64,000 nucleotides of DNA from Asterella californica (GCA_036924285.1 JAYKYS010000002.1:46081501-46145500), one strand, 5' to 3'. Positions 53,352 through 64,000 are shown, counted from the stretch's first letter. Numbers and translations: made by a program. Notes: generated from the sequence alone by a model not told the origin.

Positions 53352-55130
53352 AGACACCAACTCTGCAGATTATAGAGAGGAGATCAGCGACTTGGTAATG
53401 CAAATGCCAGGTCTCATGGAGTCAATTCTGGGGTCAAAAGTGATGCTGCATAATAACGTAGTGGAGTACTTTCCAAATTCCTTCAAATTCGATGGCTGAA
53501 ATCTCATCAACCACGAATCCATTCTACCGGGTGGGAGAAATCGAGTGGTGCTAGACTACTGCTGCCGAGATTTTGAATCGAACATGGACGAGAGGGTTCA
53601 TAACTTCTAAGAAATCGAGTGGAGTCCATAGGCAGACCTTGTTCACAAGAGGAACGATTGAAGCGAGCTGGTCCGGATCCGTTGATACTTTTCAAGTGGG
53701 CAAGAAAACACGACATTAATCTTCAAGTACGGTACTAACTCGCACGAGAAGACTCGATTATCTCCAAGGCGGACCTGCAGCTTGAAAACTCTTTAGTTAT
53801 ATAGAGGAGAAGATGTTCAGAGAAGAATTAGAGTGGAAACAAGGTGCTGCGTATGCAGTGGGATTGCGAGTTTGTGCATTTGGTATAGAAAAGAAAGTTG
53901 GGCAAAAGTGGGACACATTTGTGTAGATGGTAGAAAACAAGAAACGTAAAAGTGGAAAACGAATATGTATATGTACATATCCTTGTATCTTGCAACCTCG
54001 ACAGTATTCAAATGCATAGCGAAGAAAGAGAAGACTTCACAGTGAAACAGTCACCTTTTACCGATAATTATGCGCATGATATGATACATTCGAATGACTC
54101 TTGTGTTATGCATTTGCACCACGAAGACCGTAACTTGCTCTTGATTCCAAAGGACCAGGGAAAAGAAAAAGTAGATTAGAAGCTGTTTGTCTCGTATGTT
54201 TGTCTTCAGATACAAATATTTCATACCTCGTGTGCACTATCCACCTTACACTTTTGTGCAGTTCTTCACTTGTACTGAAATCTGATATTGCATTGTCAAT
54301 TGTCTATTGTGCGAAGCTGAAGTAAATGGCAAAGCATACGCATGCAATGCAAGAGTAAGAGCTGTCACTGTGCCATGAAACCGAACCTTTTCTGTTTATC
54401 ACCGAGTAAATCCAACGTATTTTCAGTAAAAACAATAAAGAAGATCGCTGCAGTCCATAGTTGCATTAATCAGTGAAACAATAGGCAGTGTCTACTCAGC
54501 AATCACACTGTACCCTGAACGAGGCTCGTAGCCGTTCGGCCGGTTGATGAAATCTCGTTAAGCTCGACCAAAACTTGAATGTTAGACTGATTTGCGAAAG
54601 TGTTTCTATAGTAGTTTGTTAAATGTATGATTTCGACAAGTAGGGTTTGTTGTTTTCTTAACCTAGTATTGAAGTTTCACTTGTGGCCTAGACGATTTTA
54701 AGAAGTGAAATACACCGACTTGAGTTGCGTCAAGTGACCATCGCCCAATCGAGGACTCGTAGGTGTCTGTCGAGACTCACCGACTTGAGTCAAGGAGTTT
54801 TAGTTTTTTTACCTCATGTAACAAATTTGCAGTGCAAGTTTGCATTTATGGGGAATATTTTTTTCCATCTTGCCGACGTTAAGTTTTGGAATGTTCTTTT
54901 ATGAGACAAGGTGAAGGAACTTTAAGGGACTACATTAAATACATTATGAAAGAGCTTCACGTCGTAGTTCACACAGGTCGTTTGTTTGACTTTGTTACCG
55001 AAATTAATCAACATGTAACCGTTAGTTTGACTTTGTTACGAAAATAGATCAACATCTAAATGTACCAAGCAAGAAACATCATGTTTCCTTTCATTTCCAA
55101 CAATAAAAAACTCTTTCTTATTAAGTCAAG
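53352..55130. other. Spacer downstream of the alcohol dehydrogenase gene
   Basis: No gene recognised. The near part likely contains the 3' UTR. The words ACTTGAGT and CACCGACTTGAGT recur near 54715 and 54780, but no larger repeat was seen. Confidence 0.35.
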
Positions 55131-55473
55131 TGTTGGAGAATACGGACGTACGCGAAGGGGAAAGCCATTTGAGGGCTTTCTCCCTTCCCTTCTTTTGTAT
55201 AGTCACTATGTGAGCCACTGGATACCTTCCTCGCAGTTACAGCAAAAAAGGCCCCATAACTAGTTTAGCCCCTCCTATCATATTTTCACTTAAGACATTC
55301 TCCCTGGCAGTTGGGAAAGGGTATGACCTTTTCTCTTTATCTTCTTCATTTGTATATAAGATTATTTTCTTAACTTTTTATTTATTTATTTATTTTATTT
55401 TTTTGAAGACTCGATCTTTGTCTATCTCTCTATTGAGCTCTTGGTTAGCATTACGAAGTATTCTTTTCTTACA
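55131..55473 (+). repeat. LTR of a second copia-type element
   Basis: Starts TGTTGGAGAATACG, a common copia LTR start, and ends CTTTTCTTACA directly before a primer-binding-site-like TGGTATCACAAC (55474-55485). A TATA-like GTATATAAG lies near 55353. No second LTR was found in the window, so the element is truncated. Confidence 0.7.
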
Positions 55474-56340
55474 TGGTATCACAACGTGTTGATTTTCTTG
55501 GTCGATTTTGATAGCCTCTTAGACCAAGGTTGAGTGCGATCAAAGAACCCTTTGATCATAGCACTGAGAACGTTCCCTACACACGCATAGACACAGCACT
55601 AAGAAGGACAATATCAGTCTCAGCGGACACTATTATGCACGATGTTTGTCTCTTTCAATACTTTTAATATTACGCATGATGTCTGTCTCTTTCAACAGAA
55701 AAGATTTGACGTGATTTGATAAAACATTCTTCACTTATTAAAAGTATATACTCACGCTTTGTTTGGACTCAAAGGATGTTCTCGGAGTGGTCGATGGATC
55801 GGTTCTTTGACTCATTGCAGCAGCAGCAACAGTCGAAGCCGTGGCATTGTCAACCATGAGTCCCAAAAGCATTGTCGATTAAGATCACGAAAACAAGAAT
55901 GCTCTCACAATAACCAACAGCTGCAAGAATTTGGTTGCAGGACATTCATTTTTTGCAAGACCACTGCTGAAGCATGGTCTACCTTGATCATCAACTTTGT
56001 CAATTAAGACATGGTTACAAAGATGCATTTGAATGACAAATTTTGCAATTCAGAATGAAAACAAACGAATATGTGACCAAGCATGTTAAAAATTTAAATC
56101 CTTGTCTCAGCAACTTGTTTCAGCAGGAATGTGATCGATGTACAAGAGAAAATACTTACCTGATGGGCAGCATGCCTCAAAATTACTAGCTTTTTTGCAG
56201 GTGACGCGGAAGAAACCAAATCTGTCTTTGCAAAACCTCATCATTTTCTTGCTTCAGGAGGAGATCATGAAGCGCTCGATGTCCACCGAACCGTCCACTG
56301 AAGTATTTGTAAGTCATCGATAACAACGACTCCAAAACCA
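55474..56340 (+). pseudogene. Degraded copia gag remnant
   Basis: After the primer-binding site, broken frames include KTTAEAWSTLIINFVN near 55960-56005, matching the AWxxL...F block of copia gag (UBN2). Further pieces resembling the region before the zinc knuckle follow. There are several stops and shifts, and no pol domains. A short repeat (GATGTYTGTCTCTTTCAA) occurs at about 55641 and 55678. Confidence 0.5.
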
Positions 56341-57329
56341 ATCACGAAACAACAACAATTGGTTCGGATGAAATCAACCTCACAAACACTACCGACACTC
56401 GAATCGACACTCGAATCGACAAATATTATGACATCGGTCAACAATTTCTGACAACTTGTTTCGTCTGAATTGTCTGAACAGTGTGGGAAAATCTTCTTAA
56501 TCAGTGTCATACTTGTGTGGGAATGGTGTCTTAATATACTGTTTCAAGTGACCCACTTGAAAGATGTAAGACACATGTTTGGATGCCATCTAAAATTTGT
56601 GAAAATAGACCAACATGAACAAGACGATAAATTTGTCAGAGAGTATACCGGAAAAACCATTGATTTTTTACAAAAACGTCAAAAAATATAACCTTTTCGA
56701 AGGATTCCGACACCACTTCAACAGTTTCTCCACATATTTCTCACACAAATTACGACAACCCTTTTATAGTTTTTCTGACAACAAAGTTCCAATAGGGTTT
56801 AATGTGAGAGTCGAACAGATGTGCGGCAACAACTATACGACAACTTTAGATGATATTGCGACAATCCCACATTAACATTTACGACATGTTTTCAGATGGT
56901 ACGTCACGGTAGTTGGACAAAACTTTATGACAAGTATTACGATATGATTTCGACAAGAATTACGCCACAATTTTGACATGGAGTGCCACATCATTTCTGA
57001 AATTTATCAGATACTATAATGACAACTATTTCGGCGACTTAACGTCAGGGGTACCACAACATTCCGATATATATTTTCAAACATTTTTTCCCACACTTCA
57101 TGTCTGCCATGTTTGCCATAGTGACCAACATGAGATTCCCACAATAGTTCAGCTTGTTTTCACATCTTACAATGTGTACACATTCCACGATATTTTCATA
57201 GAGGTTTTCACGTGAAATATATTCGTGGCAAAAGAGACACATATTGCCCTCGTAAACTTAATGTTTTACAAACATCAAAAATCAAACGGCTAAATACAAT
57301 GAATATTTTGTACATGATGTTGTCACGTC
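56341..57329. other. Unassigned region before gypsy copy 2
   Basis: CGACA-rich sequence with a two-fold ACTCGAATCGAC repeat near 56395-56420. Several short open frames without motifs. It may be decayed copia interior, but no pol motif could be recognised. Confidence 0.3.
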
Positions 57330-58453
57330 AGTTTGGCTACTCAACTAGGTTGACCGAGTGCGAAGTGGAGAATCTCGGTAAGGCCGTTTGTGCAGTTAGG
57401 GCAAGTTGGTGGGAGTGCCCACAAGGGGTATACTTCGCAGGTAGGGCTTGGAGACCTCAGTTCTTCAAGTTGAGTCTTCAAGCTCCTGGCTATGGTGGGT
57501 AGTCTTGTGAGTGAGATCTGGATTCTTTGCGAGCACAGAGTGGATTTGACTCGACCGTAGTGATTGTCTAGTGCTTGTTGGCATGATAGAGTGAGTACAT
57601 ATCTTGTTATCACTTGAAAAACTCAGATTGCGAGGCCTGGTTGAGAGATTTCAGGTCACGGATTGCTGCCGGTGGTATCTCCGGAGTTGGCAGATCGTTG
57701 GTATCTTCGATTTGCGGGTGCGCGCGTGCATGGAGTGGCTCGTTTTGGTGTTGTGATCGATCGCTGTGTGGATGGGTGTCATCTGAATCTGTTCTCAGTC
57801 GACTTGGTGATGAGGTATTGCGGAAGCGCTGCTGAAATTTGGCGGAATGTGTTGAAGTGACCTATTTCGGACTGAAGTGCGCATCTGGACATGGCAGACA
57901 AAATAATCGACAATGTCAGACCAATGTGGGCTCGTTGGAAGCGCGCTGGGAAGACGGTCCTAGTGCACGAAGTTTCACGAAGTTTGATCGAGCCGTTTGT
58001 GAGTTATGAGAAGTCGAAATTTCTGGTGACGAGTTTTGTGACAGATTTTAGATCGGTAGAAGTGCGTCGGCGAGTGTCAAGTTGGCGTAGGTCACGGGTT
58101 GGTCAAAATCTGACATAATCTCATCTGCGAGTGTCAAATTGACTGATTTTGACCATTTTGAGTGCAATTTCGACCTCTGAGTTGTGTTTCGGGTGTGTCC
58201 TCGTCGTACTCGTCCTTCTTGTGGTGTTTGGTCGGAGTTCTACTTCTCCAAGCGAAGCGGAGTGGAGAGTGAGCGGGAGTGTCGAGGTGTGGAGTGCGTG
58301 TTAGGAGGCGTTTAGAGGCTTCGAGGAGTAGAGGTGCATGAGTGCGGAGGCGTGAGAGCGGAGCCTGAGCCCGCGCTCGTCGCAAGCCAGCTTGCTGGCG
58401 TGCGTGAGAGAGGTATCCAAGTTTCAGTTGTGTGGGAAGTGTAAAACCAGTAG

Positions 58454-58515
58454 GTCACCCATCCCAACACTATTTCTGGACTTGGACGCTTAACTCTATA
58501 GTCTTAACTTTGGCT
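58454..58515 (-). other. Antisense 5S rRNA-like segment in element leader, copy 2
   Basis: The plus strand has AGGTCACCCATCC followed 22 nt later by GGACGCTTAACT. These are reverse complements of the two most conserved 5S rRNA blocks, GGATGGGTGACCT and AGTTAAGCG(T/C), spaced as in 5S rRNA. Flanks on both sides (about 58430-58560) align weakly with the rest of 5S. Conservation in copy 1 shows it belongs to the element. The known Cassandra elements also carry 5S-like sequence, in their LTRs. Confidence 0.6.
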
Positions 58516-59430
58516 GGACCACTAGATCAATAGCTCTTGGTGTCTTACAGGGATGCGTGCAAGTACTTAGGGGCTGGTTTAAGGTAGTAGGAGATCTGCT
58601 CGCACGTTCCTAGAGGAGTAGTAAGGCGACCCCAGAGTACTAGGAGGAAGCTGCTGTTGTGGTAGTGTTTGTCTATATCGAAAAGACGCGTATGGAGGCA
58701 GTTGGTGACAGTTGTCTTGGATGAGCTAGTAGAGCTATCACGTTGATATTTTTGGAGCTACTAGAGGTATGGACATCTAGTTAGTGACCTTAGGTACATG
58801 TTATAACAGTCGGTGATCATATATTGTGCATGTGGTCACCGAAGAAGACGCGTCAGTCCGGGTGAGACTGGGTTTCTCTTTATGTGAATGTTTGAGTGTG
58901 GAGGGTTATCGTTTGGACTTCTTGTGGTTGGAACCCCTTCATATTCTGCTTCCTGTTTGTGCGCCGCGTTTGCTTGTGTTGGCGCTTGATTTCCAGAGTG
59001 AATTCACTCTAGTGTGCTGTCGGTAGTGAGGCTGGAGTGATGACCAGTCAGACTACCTTTGTTTCTCTCACGGTGCAGTTGGAGTGACGACCAATAGACC
59101 GTGAGAGATTGCTTGCGGTGATGGCAGGTACAAGTTGTCCTTACCTTGACTATCTTAGTAGAGGATAGGTGAGCTCAGTAGGAGCGAGGATAGGCAAGTT
59201 GTAGTTACGGTGGTGACGGAGATTTTGGCATTCTGGTTAGAGAGTGTGTTCGCGAGATTCTATCACCACGGAGTTCTCGGGAGGTTCTGGTGGGGACTTC
59301 GCGGACAGTGGATATACACGGAGTGGGGTGAGGTACCGATTACCTACACCATTGCCGTTGGTTGTTCCAAAGGATGAGTCAGACGCAGACAATGTGTGTT
59401 TTCTGGTGGTGATCTAGTGTCGCCACATCG

Positions 59431-61163
59431 TTGTTGTGGGACATGGACGAGATCTATGGAGCCAAGAAGGGGCCTCGACCTTATTCGGGTACGGTGGGTA
59501 TCATTGAGCTGGATGACTTCATCCAGGAGTTTGACAGTTGGTGCGATCTGCAGCAGATCTGCAGCAGAACCCACAATTGTTCACACCTTTCATGGCGTGG
59601 AAGGGTTTGTTTCAGCACTTGGAGGGACCGTCGATGGACGATTACCACGAGTTCAGGCGAGACTACAGTGTTGAGATTGAGTTGTGGAGACAACATTGGT
59701 CTCCCAACTACGTTTCTATCACTACTGGTGCAGTTTTGAGAGGTGTAGCACCTACGACTTCGGATGCCAGTAGCAGTGATACATCCACGGGTGGCGGAAT
59801 ATCTGCTACCAGCGGTGCGTCCACTAATAGTGGAGCAGGTGGTAGTGCGAGCAGGATACCACCAGAGTTTAACCTTGTGGTTCATTTCTTCCACTGTTTG
59901 AGGAAGAACTATCAGGGTGTGCGGACCGACAAGTTGAGGAGTCTGCAGGAGTTCCAGCGAAAGACTGGAGAGAGCCTACGCGAGGCGTTTACTCGCATGA
60001 GGCGGTTGATCAGCGTTACCCAATGGGTGACAGAAGCACAAGCAGTCCAGTTCTGGTATGAGATACTAGATCGGGAGCTGCGTAGGAGAGTCAGGGATGC
60101 CACTCTCCTTAGAGACACCGCTCCGACATTGGCGGTTGTCTTTAGTTTGGCTGAGCGGATTGAGCTCAACATGGTAGAGAGGAGGGTGGTGACTGTTGGG
60201 TTCAGCAAGGACGCATCACATGGGGCGACCTTCTTCTTCTCGAGGATCACAGGTTATGCAACAGCGTGGTGGTGGTGGTGGTAAAGATCGTGCTGAACAC
60301 TCACGATCTCATGGAGGTGCTGGAGGATCTGGTGTGCAGAAGCCCATGCCGTCCTTCTCTAGTCAGCATCAAGCAGGTCCTTGCTGGACGTGTGATGGTC
60401 CTCATCAGCAGAAGGATTGTCCACAAAGGAGAGGTAGTTATGAGACATCTGGGACGTCTCAAACGGTGCCTAGGCAGTGTGAGCATTACGGACGACCAAG
60501 TCACAGTAGTGACCGTTGTTTTGATCTCCATCTCGAGCTACGGCAAGGGAAGACTGATCGTGGACGAGGCGGAGGAGCTCAAGGAGGCCGTGGTGGTCGA
60601 GTTGGAGGTAGAGGTCCAGCACCTGAGAGAGGACTAGTCGGTCCACCGTCTGCTATGACGTCGAAGCAAGTATGGCTGCTCGGATTGAGCAGTTGGAGCA
60701 GATGATAACTAGTATGGCTATGGCTCAGCGGAGATCTGGTGGAACAGAAGCTTCCACGTCTTATGGAGGAGAAGGAGGTGACTTCGACTTCATGACTGGT
60801 GTGGCGTAGATTGAGACATCTGCGGCAGTAACTTGGAGTGCAGTACGTATCTTTGAGCCACGAGGTGCGTCAGTGGAGTTGGATCCACAACGCGGGGAGG
60901 CTGGTAGACAGGCCAGGCTTCCTCAGTCGTTCACTTTATCAGAGGCATTGAGGACCACTTCTATTGTTCCTAAATGACCCACCGATGGTGTAGTGGAGTT
61001 GGAGACATCGACATCCAAGAATGGGGGTAATGCGAGTCAACCTTCGATGTCTGTGGATGCGACGTCGAATCTCATGTTGGGGGCGGCTACAACAGTTTTG
61101 CGAGCCTCACTATTTTCAGCCACGGATATGAGGACATTGGGAGTCAGCTTGGCTCCAGTGTTC
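59431..61163 (+). pseudogene. Gypsy gag polyprotein, copy 2
   Basis: The first frame gives LLWDMDEIYGAKKGPRPYSG to DLQQ, where an 11-bp tandem duplication shifts the frame by two. The core then reads on (FTPFMAWKGLFQHLEG, DDYHEFRRDYSVEIELW), followed by a Ser/Thr/Gly linker and the conserved KNYQGVRTDKLRSLQEF to AVQFWYEILDRELRRRV. Two nucleocapsid knuckles follow near 60380-60530: CWTCDGPHQQKDC (one residue short of the canonical spacing) and CEHYGRPSHSSDRC, whose second Cys is Tyr (TGC to TAC; copy 1 keeps Cys). Stops at about 60807 (TAG) and 60975 (TGA) lie in the gag-pol linker. The true start codon is uncertain. Confidence 0.75.
59545..59566 (+). repeat. 11-bp tandem duplication in gag
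   Basis: GATCTGCAGCA occurs twice in direct succession. Copy 1 has a single unrelated-looking spacer here, so this is a copy-specific replication error. It moves gag from frame 1 to frame 0. Confidence 0.85.
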
Positions 61164-61760
61164 TAGTTGGCAACCACGCTCAGTGAGAGCGAGGAGATGG
61201 TTATCTCTAGTGCTGAAGTGGTTCAGCGAGAGGTGATAGATGTGTCCATGAAGTCGAAGATCAGGACAGCTATTAGTGATACTTGGCAAGCGGCGGCTGC
61301 CAGACTAGATGAGTTATCAGCTAAGCCGGCCATTGACCGTGTTGGATTGGCACCAGGTGTGGTGTTGTTGGACAATAGAAGTGGTATCTTCTGTTTGGTG
61401 GCACCTTCAAAGAAGGTGTATCGACCGTAGAAAGTGTTGTTAGACTCTGGAGCTTAATCGTTGATGTTGAGGAAGGCGGCGTGTATCGGTTTGAGTCTAA
61501 GGAAGTCCGAAGTTGAGAGATGTCCATTCCAGCTACAGACATCTCTAGGGGGATCAGGAGATACAACTCTACACATGACATGCACGTTGCTGACGGTGAG
61601 AGTTCGATCAGATCATCCCACGGATGGCTCCATGATAAGAGCCAAGGCTATCGTTACGGCCGCGGAGTCTTATGAGGATTGGTTGGAGGTGTTGTATTAT
61701 ACCCTATGGGGTTCGTGATCGACTATTGGGCGGAGACAGCATCTTACAGACCGGGTTGGC
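61164..61760 (+). pseudogene. Retroviral-type aspartic protease region, copy 2
   Basis: Follows the TAG at 61164-61166 in the gag frame. It has GVVLLDNRSGIFCLV, then KVLLDSGA near 61434-61458, the active-site loop. TAG just before it and TAA just after it stand where copy 1 has CAG and CAA. The second half is shifted by a one-base deletion (copy 1 YDVLVGDVVLYP corresponds to a shifted reading here) before YPMGFVIDYWAE and YRPGWQFGEGR. It would have processed the polyprotein; it is inactive in this copy. Confidence 0.65.
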
Positions 61761-62107
61761 AGTTCGGTGAGGGACGAGTGAGCTGCTTACCAATGCGGTT
61801 CAGTGCTAGAGTTAGGACAACGGAACTTACATCAGAGACGATGACATCCGTTGCAGGGTTCAGTTCGGTCATCACTTGGCCGGGCGAGTTGTTAGAAGGC
61901 AATGTCCATGCGGAGGATACTCCGGTCTTTGAGGAGGTGGAGGACATGCCTAGCATGTCTATGTTAGTACCATCTGCTTTTGATGTTCCACTTTGGAGTT
62001 CGAGCGGAGAGTTGCAGCAGTATGCTGATTGGTTGGTACAGCAAGCTTAGAGTGAAGCCTTTGTACCGCCAGTAGAGGAACATCGAGATGTTCCTGTTAC
62101 TGACCCT

Positions 62108-63364
62108 ATGACCTTAACATCGTTGGATACGACTCCCATTGTATGGCAGTTTCCAAAGGAGGGTGTGTGTGTGTTGGAGCTGTTTGGAGGGATCAGCACA
62201 GGTTTGGCTGCGGTATTGCAGGCAGGCATACAAGTACAACGATACTTGTATGTGGAGAGAGATGAGGTCACAAGACGTGTCTCATTGCATCAAGTGGCAC
62301 GTTTGGTGCAGAGATATCCTGAGTTGTTGCTTATATCAACTGTTAGAGGATACCAGCAAGCATTACCGTCAGATATTTTGCTGCTGGGGGCGCAGGATCT
62401 CACATTTGTTGGCACCATTCACTTGGTGATAGTCGGGTGGCCATGTCAAGGTCACACGCGTGCTGGCAGAGGTCAGGGTTTACATGATCCGCGATCTAGG
62501 ATGTTCTGAGAGATGTTACGGATCATACGACATCTCCAGATGCATCAAGTGGATTCTCCAGTGTACATCTTGGAGAACGTTCCTTTGTTGGGTGATGCTC
62601 GCGCGCATATGATGACGAGTGTGCACCAGGTGCGGTCTTGGATTGGACCAGCAGTCTTGTTAGATGCAGCGAGAGTGGGATCTCTTGCACATCGTCCACG
62701 GTTGTGGTGGACGAACTTGTTACCGAGGGAGGTGCTCAAGCACGCACACGATTTAGTGAGACGACCAACGCACCTCACAGTTGATGGCATCTTGGATGCA
62801 GGACGACGATCTCAAGTAGTGAGAGTTGTTGACAAGTCATCCATGGCATTGGTGAACCTAGTGGGACGACCCATGGCAGCGTTATCCACTTTGGTGAGCT
62901 TTCCAGCGTCACATGCTTACAGAGATGGAGGACCTGGGCTTGTGTGGGATGCTCGATTACAACAGTTGGTGGAGCTCAATGCCGACGAGAGAGAGAGAGC
63001 GATGGGTTTTCCTATGGGTACGACGGCAGTAGCTTCAGTGTCGGAGGCTTCACGTTGTCAAGTGTTGGGTCAAGCAATGGACTTGAACTGCTTGACATGG
63101 ATTGTTAGCCTTGGATTGGTTGAGCAGCGTCGGATGCGATCGATGGATGTTACTGCTCAGACACTCCTGAGCTCTTTGCCTACTGGGTCGGTGGAGGCAA
63201 AGACTGGAGGTGAGGCGCATGGAGTTCGTCATCCTTGGACATCATGGGATGTCATAGGAGAGAGTGTGGAGCTTGCAGTTAGAACTGCAGAAGTTTTTCG
63301 CACAGTAGCGGTGGAGGTTGTTGGTGGTGAGCAAAAGGAAACTGCTCCAGAGGCTGCAAGATAG
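62108..63364 (+). pseudogene. DNMT3-like cytosine-5 DNA methyltransferase encoded inside a gypsy pol gene
   Basis: One frame carries all core motifs in order: I VLELFGGISTG (62171-62203, SAM binding), IV VIVGWPCQGHTRAG with the PCQ nucleophile at 62441-62449, VI LENVPLL (62573), VIII LDAARVGSLAHRPRLWWTN (to 62716), a target-recognition-sized gap, IX ELNADERERAMGFP (62972-63013) and X VLGQAMDLNCLTWIV (about 63062). The wording of I, VIII and IX-X (STGLAAVLQAGIQVQRYL, DA..V..AHR.R.WW.N) is closest to DNMT3-type de novo enzymes in my recollection. It should transfer methyl from S-adenosylmethionine to cytosine C5 in DNA. The frame is broken only by TGA at 62507 (Trp expected) and is joined upstream to the protease linker with a TAG at 62048 (copy 1: TGG). 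It lies between protease and RT and is followed by a TAG at 63362. Confidence 0.85.
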
Positions 63365-64000
63365 CAGTCAACGACTTCGTCTTCTACCTCTACCATGGTG
63401 ACAGAGGATACTTGGGAGCCAGAGACTGGACCCAAGCTTATAGAAAGAGGAGAGACGAAGAGTTCAGAGATTCTTGAAGAGCTACAGGAATTGTTTTGCC
63501 TTTAGTATGAAGGATTTGGGTACCTTGAAGGGATCGGGTATACGGATCGACTTGGCTAATGACACGCCAATCTTTTGACGTCCTTACAGATACAGCGATA
63601 TGGAGAGAACCTTGATCCAGAGTAGAACTCAAGACTTGGTGGAAGTTGGGTTGGTGGAGATGTCGCATGGAGAGTATGCATCTGTCACAGTTATACCAGC
63701 AAAGAAGGATATGTATGACAACTACACGGATAGGCGCATGTGTGAAGACTATCGTCTTATCAATCGGCAGACGAAGTCCGATAAGTATGCCATGCTGACA
63801 CCTGAGGAGATCTTTGATGCAGTAGGGCATGTGAAGGTCTTCAATACTTTGGATCTTCGAGCAGGGTATCATCAGTTCCCGATGAGAGAAGAAGATAAGC
63901 CCAAGACGGCATTATGAGGGATTGACTCTCACGACAAGGATTGTTTGTATCAGTGGCGGTTCTTACCATTTGGGTTGAAGAACGCCCTTGCTGAATTCCA
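63365..64000 (+). pseudogene. Ty3/gypsy reverse transcriptase, N-terminal part (cut by window end)
   Basis: A Ser/Thr-rich linker is followed by a one-base insertion near 63500. Then come MKDLGTLKGSGIRIDLAND, a TGA at about 63574, and the RT proper: LVEVGLVEMSHGEYAS, RRMCEDYRLINRQTKSDKYA, then FNTLDLRAGYHQFPM, KTAL with a TGA, and YQWRFLPFGLKNALAEFQ at the edge. RMC.DYR.LN, LDL..GYHQ and PFGL.NA are the A and neighbouring motifs of gypsy RT. The YxDD box, RNase H and integrase lie beyond the window. Confidence 0.85.

Larger units (their letters stand above)
57330..64000 (+). mobile_element. Ty3/gypsy-type retrotransposon carrying a DNA methyltransferase, copy 2 (runs off window)
   Basis: The element shows a long leader, gag with two zinc knuckles, an aspartic protease, a cytosine-5 DNA methyltransferase and then a Ty3/gypsy reverse transcriptase cut by the window end. 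The left end (57330-57460) is absent from copy 1 but is matched by the fragment at 36075-36230. RNase H, integrase and the 3' LTR are not visible. Frames are displaced by an 11-bp tandem duplication (59545-59566), a one-base deletion near 61675 and a one-base insertion near 63500. About eight in-frame stops are seen, mostly explained by single transitions. Better preserved than copy 1. Confidence 0.85.

Overview
This window looks like nuclear DNA of a land plant, most likely a bryophyte-grade plant. The grounds are two intron-split genes with consistent GT-AG junctions, degraded Ty1/copia and Ty3/gypsy retrotransposons, a SINE-like element, and a joined piece of plastid and mitochondrial DNA whose nad3 end sits next to group II intron maturase-like sequence. 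A liverwort-like source is possible but not proven. Most of the 64 kb is AT-rich and repeat-rich.

Layout. 1-5.0 kb: no assignable gene, small repeats, then very AT-rich DNA. 5.0-7.7 kb: an organelle-derived insert (plastid atpB 5' part on the minus strand, then mitochondrial-type intron maturase fragment and nad3 3' end). 8.5-11.4 kb: fold-back repeats, a GC-rich unknown patch and degenerate repeats. 12.65-18.35 kb: copy 1 of an unusual Ty3/gypsy element, broken off before reverse transcriptase. 21.5-23 kb: clustered short palindromes and a 200-bp duplication. 24.8-26.5 kb: remnant of a DUF7869-type gene. 29.4-34.4 kb: a nearly full-length but dead Ty1/copia element with LTRs, primer-binding site and polypurine tract. 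36.1 kb: LTR-like fragment of the gypsy family. 38-39.5 kb: purine-rich repeat and SINE. 39.8-41.8 kb: intact four-exon gene of unknown function. 45.7 kb: tandem repeat. 49.6-53.35 kb: intact nine-exon zinc alcohol dehydrogenase gene. 55.1-56.3 kb: second copia LTR and gag remnant. 57.3-64.0 kb: copy 2 of the gypsy element, running off the window inside reverse transcriptase.

The main discovery is the gypsy family. Between protease and reverse transcriptase it carries a DNMT3-like cytosine-5 DNA methyltransferase with motifs I, IV, VI, VIII, IX and X in order. Both copies also carry an antisense 5S rRNA-like segment in the 5' leader and share an in-frame TAG at the gag-protease junction. Retrotransposons that acquired cytosine methyltransferases have been reported in charophyte algae and dinoflagellates; this would be the same kind of system in what looks like a land plant. 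Most nonsense changes seen in the two elements are C-to-T or G-to-A, as expected if these elements are themselves methylated and decaying by 5-methylcytosine deamination.
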